Positions 5,343-9,976 of a stretch of DNA of 9,976 nucleotides are shown piece after piece (position 1 is the first letter of the stretch; each line of letters begins with the position of its first letter). Origin of the DNA: Caldilineaceae bacterium (GTDB taxonomy: Bacteria > Chloroflexota > Anaerolineae > Caldilineales > Caldilineaceae); contig JAPKMV010000080.1 in the NCBI GenBank assembly GCA_026645635.1, positions 1-9,976 on the forward strand, given 5' to 3'. The position numbers and the translations under genes were made by a program. The notes below the pieces were generated by a model, which had not been told where the DNA came from, made no database searches, and worked only from the letters and a program-made list of their open reading frames with translations.

Positions 5343-6221
5343 TTGACCCACCCGCCTGACCCATCAGTCAGTTTCGTCGTCAGCGGCCTGTCTGCGCCGG
5401 AGCGCCTCGACAAACACCTGCGCCGGCGTTATCCGAACTGGGGCCGACAGGCCGTGCAGCGCATCATTGGCCAGCGTCAGGTGCAGGTTAATGGCCGCCC
5501 GGTCTGGCTCGCCTCCTGGGCAGTGCGCAACGGCGACCGCATCGACGTCACCGCGCCGCCAGCGGACAAACCCGTTCCCGCCGCGGCCTTCGATGACGGC
5601 TGGCTGATCGCCGAAGAACCCGACCTCATCGCCGTCAACAAGCCGGCCGGCCTGCTCGTCGAGCCGGTGCGCGACCCCGGTCAGGCCAACCTGCGCGATC
5701 TGGCCATTGCCCGCTTCGGCCCGCTCACCCTGTTTCATCGCCTCGATCGCGACACCTCCGGCGTGGTGCTGCTTACCCGCCGCGCGGCGTTGAACCGTGA
5801 ACTCACCCAGGCCTGGCAGACCCACGCGGTGCAAAAGGAATACCGCGCCGTCGTCGCTGCGCAGAGTGAGCTGGCAGCGACCGGCGTCATCACCCTGCGC
5901 CTGGCGCCCGACCCGACCCGCCGCGACCGGATGGTCGTTGTGACCCGCGGCGGACAGCACGCTGTCACCCGCTACGCCGTGCTCGGCGAGTGCGCCGCCG
6001 GCCTGGTCGTCCAGCTCTTGCCGGAGACCGGGCGGATGCACCAACTGCGCGTCCACCTGGCCGCGCTGGGCGCGCCGATCCTGGGCGACCGCCTCTATGG
6101 CGACCCGGCATCGGCGCCGCGGCTCATGCTCCACGCCCATCGGCTCACCCTGCCCGCCCTGGCCGGCGCGCCACCGCGCACCTATGTCGCGCCGCTGCCG
6201 CCTGGGTTCAACTTGACCTGA
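5343..6221 (+). CDS. RluA-family RNA pseudouridine synthase with S4 domain
   Basis: This 292-residue enzyme isomerises a uridine to pseudouridine in RNA, probably 23S rRNA, though the target site is unknown. An S4 RNA-binding domain occupies about residues 20-68 (ERLDKHLRRRYPNWGR, then IIGQRQVQVNGR). The catalytic domain spans about 90-285: LIAVNKPAGLLV (95-106), HRLDRDTSGVVLLTR (132-146) with the nucleophile D135, KEYRAVV (165-171), and GRMHQLRVHLAALGAPILGD (230-249). All motifs of the RluA group are intact and the length is usual for RluC/RluD-like proteins. The start is a TTG at 5343: an in-frame stop at 5328-5330 excludes anything upstream, and no ATG, GTG or TTG follows before the S4 domain. 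No clear Shine-Dalgarno is seen, so expression may be low. It ends 63 nt before the start chosen for the next gene. Confidence 0.92.
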   Translation: MTHPPDPSVSFVVSGLSAPERLDKHLRRRYPNWGRQAVQRIIGQRQVQVNGRPVWLASWAVRNGDRIDVTAPPADKPVPAAAFDDGWLIAEEPDLIAVNKPAGLLVEPVRDPGQANLRDLAIARFGPLTLFHRLDRDTSGVVLLTRRAALNRELTQAWQTHAVQKEYRAVVAAQSELAATGVITLRLAPDPTRRDRMVVVTRGGQHAVTRYAVLGECAAGLVVQLLPETGRMHQLRVHLAALGAPILGDRLYGDPASAPRLMLHAHRLTLPALAGAPPRTYVAPLPPGFNLT

Positions 6222-6249
6222 TCTCTTTCGCCGGTGAAAATGAAGCCGC

Positions 6250-6271
6250 GGTGCAAGCCACTGCTTGCACC
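6250..6271 (+). promoter_or_regulatory. Perfect 9-bp hairpin in the leader of the WD40 gene
   Basis: GGTGCAAGC (6250-6258) and GCTTGCACC (6263-6271) pair perfectly around the 4-nt loop CACT. The hairpin ends 13 nt before the ATG at 6285, where it could affect translation or be a small mobile repeat. If the GTG at 6234 or ATG at 6240 were used, it would be translated (residues 6-13 of the long form), which speaks for the later start. Confidence 0.6.
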
Positions 6272-6284
6272 CAACGGCGAGACC

Positions 6285-9200
6285 ATGAACGTTGTCGAGG
6301 CGTCACAGCCGCCGCTGGCGGCCAATCCAGTCAACGCCGGGAGCAACCCGTTCATCGGCGCGCGCCCATTCCTGACGCCGCCCCTGGCCGCGCACTTCTT
6401 CTGCAGCCGGCGCAGCGATGTCCAGGAACTGTGCGCACTGATCCACAGCAGCCGCGTAGTGATCCTGCATGGCGGTGCGGGCGTCGGCAAAAGCTCGCTG
6501 CTCCATGCCGCGCTCCTGCCAGACCTGGCTGCCACCGGCTGCCAGGTGCTGGAACTGCCGGTCAATTGGCCAGACGAACAACGGCTGGCCTGGCTGTTCC
6601 AGAGACGCCAACAGCTCGCCGCCCATGACGCCGTGCTTGTCGTCGATCCGGCGGATGGACTGGTGGCTGACAATGGAATCCTGGCGCACTGTCTCGATCT
6701 CCTGACAGATACGCCGCGGCTGCGCATGCTTTTCAGCCTGCGCTCGATGCCGGCGACGCACCTCGCTTCCTTGTTACAGGGCGCCGGTTGGACTGTCGCC
6801 GTGTACGCGCTGACGGCGCTGCCGGTCACTGCGCTTGCGCCTGGGCTGGCTGCCACCCTTCCACCCGCACCGGGCGCGGACGCCGCCGCTGCGCGCTTCC
6901 TGGCCGCGCTGGGCGGCGGTACCGGCGATGAGACTATCGAGCCGGCGTTGCTCCAGGTTGCCGGTTGCGCCCTCTGGCCAAACCTGGACGACGCAGCCTC
7001 GGTGTTGGCGCCGCGCATCGACGCTGCACTGGCCGCTCACTGTCAGCACACCATCGACACCGCCCTGGCGCGCCACCCGGCGTTGGTGAGCGCGCGCGAA
7101 TTGAGTGCATGGCTGACGCAGCATCTGGCGCTGGACGCCGCCGCGCCGACGCTGGTGCACCGCGGCCCAACCGTCAGCGCTGGCCTGCCCAATCAACTGA
7201 TCGACGCGTTGGAAGATGGCTGGCTGCTGCGCACCTATGCCCGCGGTGGCAGCGGCTGGGTGGGGCTGCTCGACCCGCGACTTGCGGCTCCGCTGCGCCA
7301 CGCGTTGGCGCAGATGAGTGCGGCAATGCCGCTGGCCCACGCAGCGGCGCGTTGGGCCGAGGGCGGTCGCGACCCGCGTCTGCTGCTCGCCGGCGGCCAG
7401 GTTGCCGATGCGCTGGCCGAACTGACCGCCCACCCGCCGCGCTACGGTGCCCTCGAACGGGAGTTTCTGGCCGCCAGCACACGGGAGGACGGGGCATCGG
7501 GCGCGCCGACCGGTGAGCGCCACCTTCGCCCCGTTGCGATCCTTGCTACTGTTGTCGCGTGCGTGCTGCTGCTGATGACACTTTGGGCGCTGGCCACGGC
7601 GCGCACCGCGCAGCGTGAACAGGCTGCGCAGTCTGCTGCGTTGGCTGCACAGGCGGATGCATTGGCAGAACGCACGGTGCAGGTGGCCCAGTTGCGCGCC
7701 GAGCTGCAGACTGCGGCGACCGAAGCTGAAGTGGCGGCGGCGCAGCGCCAGCGCAACGAACAACTGGGCCGCGCACTGCGTGCGGGGCAGTTAGCCGGCG
7801 CTGCGCTCCTGCGCCGCGAAGAGGCGCCGACCCAGGCGCTGCTCTATGCGGTCGAGGCGCTGCACGTGCAGCAGCAGGCGGGCGAGGCGCCTGTCCCCGA
7901 AGCGGTGCAGGCGCTGCGCGATCTGCTGACAACCCTGGGCGGGCAACCGTTCGCTGTCGCCACCGACGACATTGCTGCACTGGCGCTCAGCGCCGACGGC
8001 GAGATGATTGCGGCGGGAGACGTAGTCGGCGGGCTGCATCTCTGGACGGCGGACGGCGCCGCCGCACCGCAGCACGTCGCTGCGCACACCGGCCCGGTGT
8101 GGGGATTGGCCTGGCTGGCCGATGGGCGGCTGGTCAGTGTGGGTGCCGACGGCATCGCCCAGCTCTGGCGCACGCAGGTTGACGGCGCCGCGCCGAAGCT
8201 GACGCCTGCCGGCAGCGTTAGCCTGAGCGCCACGGACCTTTACGCGCTGGACAGCGTCGCGGGCGACCTGCTGGCCATCGGTGATGCGGCTGGCGCGGTC
8301 TATCTATGGGATCCCGCCCTCGCTGCGCCAGCGTTGATCGCACAGCATGGGGGTGCGGTCAATGTGGTGCGCGCTGCGCCGGACGGCAGCGCCGTAGCCA
8401 GCGGCAGCATCGACGGCGAGGTGCAGATTTGGGAGGCGAATGACCGCGCTGCGACCGCGGTGAGCCGTCACGACGGCGCAGTCAACGCGTTGGACTTCAG
8501 CCCTGATGGCAGCAGGCTGGCCAGCGCGGGCGCCGACGGCAGCCTGCATCTCTACGACCGGCCTGCGCAAACCCTGACGACGCTCGCGCCGCCCCATGCC
8601 AGCGCCGTCAACAGCGTGGCCTTTTCAGCAGATGGCCGCTGGCTGGCCAGCGGCGACGATGATGGGCTGGTGCGGCTGTGGTCGGTTGCGGATCCGCGCG
8701 CACCGATTCCGCTGCGCGGCCACCGCAACAGCGTGCGCGATGTGGCCTTCGTCACCACTGCCGATGGTCCGCGCCTGCTCACCATCAGCTATGACCGCAC
8801 TGCCCGACTTTGGGACTACCTGCGCCCGGAGAGCAACCCCGCAGTATTGCGCGGCCACGACGACGCGCTGACCCATCTCGTCCTCGCCGGCCAGCGCTTT
8901 GCGACCGCCGCCTATGACCGCACGGTGCGTCTCTGGCAGGTTGACGATCCGTTTGCGCAGCCGGCGCAGATTCTGGACGCGCAGCAACCCCAGGGCGAAC
9001 TGGCCGTGGCGCCCGACGGCGCGTTTCTGGTGGCATCCAGCCTGACGCTCCCCGCTGCCGAAGTGTGGGACAGCACCTCCGGCGCGTTGCGCTACCGCCT
9101 CGAAGGACACAACGGCGCGCTGGCCGCGCTGGCGGTCAGCCCCGACTCCGCGCTGATTTTCACCGGTGGCCGCGATGGGCGAGTGCGCATCTGGCGCACC

Positions 9201-9968
9201 GCTGGCGCGGCGGCGGGTGAGCCAGGTGCCACGCTCACCGGGCATGTTGGCCCGGTGCACAGCCTGGCGGTCCACCCGCAAGGTCAGCGGCTGGCCAGCG
9301 GCGGCGACGACACCACCGTGCGCGTGTGGGACATCGCAACCGGCGCGCTGTTGCAGGAATTGGCCGGCCACGATGCAGCGGTGATGGGCGTGGCCTACAG
9401 CCCGGACGGCGCCACGCTGGCCAGCGTGGACCGCGCCGGGGTGCTGCTCCTGCGCGACGCGGCGACCGGCGCGGTGGTACAGCGCCTGCGCAGCAGCGAC
9501 AGCGGCTTGCTGGCGGTGGCATTTCGACCGGATGGACGCTGGGTGGCCGCTGCAGCCGAAGATGGCGCGATCTGGATCTGGGATCTCGCCGCGCTGCCCC
9601 TCGGCCCGACAACGCTGCGCCGCCACGTCACTGAGGTGAACGCGCTGGCCTTCAGCCCGGCCGGTGACCTGCTTGCCAGCGTCGATGCCGACGGGCTGCT
9701 CTATCTGTGGGACTTGATGCGGCTGTCGGCGCCGCCGGTGACCGTGCGCGCTCATCCGGCCAGCGCCAACGCCGTGGCCTTTGCCGTGGACGGCGCTGCG
9801 CTCTACACTGCGGGCGCTGATGGCGCAATCCAGCGGTGGACGGTGAAACTCGACGACCTGATCGCCGTCGCCTGCGCCACTGCGGGGCGCAACCTGACCA
9901 TCGGCGAGTGGGATCAGATCTTTGACACCGCGCCTTACCGCGCCACCTGCCCGCAGGCGGGGGAATAG
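6285..9968 (+). CDS. nSTAND1-type P-loop, transmembrane, WD40-repeat protein
   Basis: A 1227-residue protein. NPFIGARPF (21-29) opens an nSTAND1-like NTPase domain with Walker A GGAGVGKSS (63-71, K69) and a Walker B strand AVLVVD (116-121). The usual FFGRE reads FFCSRR (38-43) and the usual DQFEE reads DPADG, so hydrolysis may be impaired. A helical region (about 170-400) leads to one strong membrane span at 416-438 (PVAILATVVACVLLLMTLWALAT), then an Ala/Gln/Glu-rich coiled coil (439-498). About 15 WD40 blades fill 560-1186, many ending in DG-VRLW-type strands, enough for two propellers. The tail RNLTIGEWDQIF (long C-terminal part of 1187-1227) is typical of these Chloroflexota and actinobacterial proteins. 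With no signal peptide, a cytosolic NTPase and outside propellers are likely. No effector domain is seen; a signalling or scaffold role is inferred. An in-frame GTG at 6234 would add 17 residues; conserved sequence starts later. Confidence 0.87.
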   Translation: MNVVEASQPPLAANPVNAGSNPFIGARPFLTPPLAAHFFCSRRSDVQELCALIHSSRVVILHGGAGVGKSSLLHAALLPDLAATGCQVLELPVNWPDEQRLAWLFQRRQQLAAHDAVLVVDPADGLVADNGILAHCLDLLTDTPRLRMLFSLRSMPATHLASLLQGAGWTVAVYALTALPVTALAPGLAATLPPAPGADAAAARFLAALGGGTGDETIEPALLQVAGCALWPNLDDAASVLAPRIDAALAAHCQHTIDTALARHPALVSARELSAWLTQHLALDAAAPTLVHRGPTVSAGLPNQLIDALEDGWLLRTYARGGSGWVGLLDPRLAAPLRHALAQMSAAMPLAHAAARWAEGGRDPRLLLAGGQVADALAELTAHPPRYGALEREFLAASTREDGASGAPTGERHLRPVAILATVVACVLLLMTLWALATARTAQREQAAQSAALAAQADALAERTVQVAQLRAELQTAATEAEVAAAQRQRNEQLGRALRAGQLAGAALLRREEAPTQALLYAVEALHVQQQAGEAPVPEAVQALRDLLTTLGGQPFAVATDDIAALALSADGEMIAAGDVVGGLHLWTADGAAAPQHVAAHTGPVWGLAWLADGRLVSVGADGIAQLWRTQVDGAAPKLTPAGSVSLSATDLYALDSVAGDLLAIGDAAGAVYLWDPALAAPALIAQHGGAVNVVRAAPDGSAVASGSIDGEVQIWEANDRAATAVSRHDGAVNALDFSPDGSRLASAGADGSLHLYDRPAQTLTTLAPPHASAVNSVAFSADGRWLASGDDDGLVRLWSVADPRAPIPLRGHRNSVRDVAFVTTADGPRLLTISYDRTARLWDYLRPESNPAVLRGHDDALTHLVLAGQRFATAAYDRTVRLWQVDDPFAQPAQILDAQQPQGELAVAPDGAFLVASSLTLPAAEVWDSTSGALRYRLEGHNGALAALAVSPDSALIFTGGRDGRVRIWRTAGAAAGEPGATLTGHVGPVHSLAVHPQGQRLASGGDDTTVRVWDIATGALLQELAGHDAAVMGVAYSPDGATLASVDRAGVLLLRDAATGAVVQRLRSSDSGLLAVAFRPDGRWVAAAAEDGAIWIWDLAALPLGPTTLRRHVTEVNALAFSPAGDLLASVDADGLLYLWDLMRLSAPPVTVRAHPASANAVAFAVDGAALYTAGADGAIQRWTVKLDDLIAVACATAGRNLTIGEWDQIFDTAPYRATCPQAGE

Positions 9969-9976
9969 ACCGCGGA
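9965..9976. repeat. Partial second copy of the decamer hairpin repeat
   Basis: ATAGACCGCGGA is identical to 2448-2459, the first 12 bases of the long hairpin. It is cut by the window end. The TAG stop codon of the WD40 gene (9966-9968) is part of the repeat. Confidence 0.7.

Noticed and set aside
6285..9968. Antiphage STAND (Avs-like) defence protein
   Set aside because: There is no nuclease, protease or other effector domain at either end, and no defence partner gene is in the window; the WD40/transmembrane layout fits the broad nSTAND1-WD40 family of unknown role better.

Overview
The window is GC-rich bacterial DNA whose genes all lie on the + strand. It suggests a member of the Chloroflexota, probably the Caldilineae/Anaerolineae side. 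The reasons are the large nSTAND1-transmembrane-WD40 protein, the mix of metabolic and accessory genes with short independent transcription units, and intergenic spaces filled with short-period tandem and inverted repeats. The taxon is an inference; there is no rRNA or other marker gene here.

Layout: (1) 53-532, a small GNAT acetyltransferase that starts directly after a heptamer repeat array and ends inside an octamer array. (2) 600-1010, an alkyltransferase-like (ATL) DNA-damage recognition protein, with a plausible promoter and a clear Shine-Dalgarno. (3) 1109-2440, a class III, GabT-type aminotransferase with an extra four-cysteine insertion. (4) A long near-perfect hairpin at 2448-2530, built of decamer repeats. 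(5) 2558-3217, a second GNAT acetyltransferase. (6) 3285-3874, a toxin-first RelE/ParE-Phd toxin-antitoxin operon of lower GC, with a good sigma70-type promoter whose -10 box lies in a palindrome (probable autoregulatory operator). (7) 4044-5246, an aromatic/aspartate aminotransferase (AspC/TyrB type), followed by a C-rich/G-rich hairpin. (8) 5343-6221, an RluA-family pseudouridine synthase with an S4 domain. (9) 6285-9968, a 1227-residue protein with a degenerate nSTAND1 P-loop domain, one membrane span, a coiled coil and about 15 WD40 repeats. Its stop codon lies inside a second copy of the decamer hairpin repeat, cut by the window end.

How the genes work together: apart from the toxin-antitoxin pair (4-nt overlap), the genes look like separate units. 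The two PLP aminotransferases suit amino-acid nitrogen metabolism, and the ATL protein suits repair of O6-alkylguanine through nucleotide excision repair. There is no evidence for a multigene defence system. The WD40/STAND protein is the most accessory-looking gene, but it has no recognisable effector domain and no partner gene in view.

The most unusual signal is between the genes. At least four short-period repeat families (7 bp AT-rich, 7 bp G-rich, 8 bp G-rich, 10 bp hairpin-forming) occupy most of the spacers. Each occurs at two places in the window, usually touching a start or stop codon.
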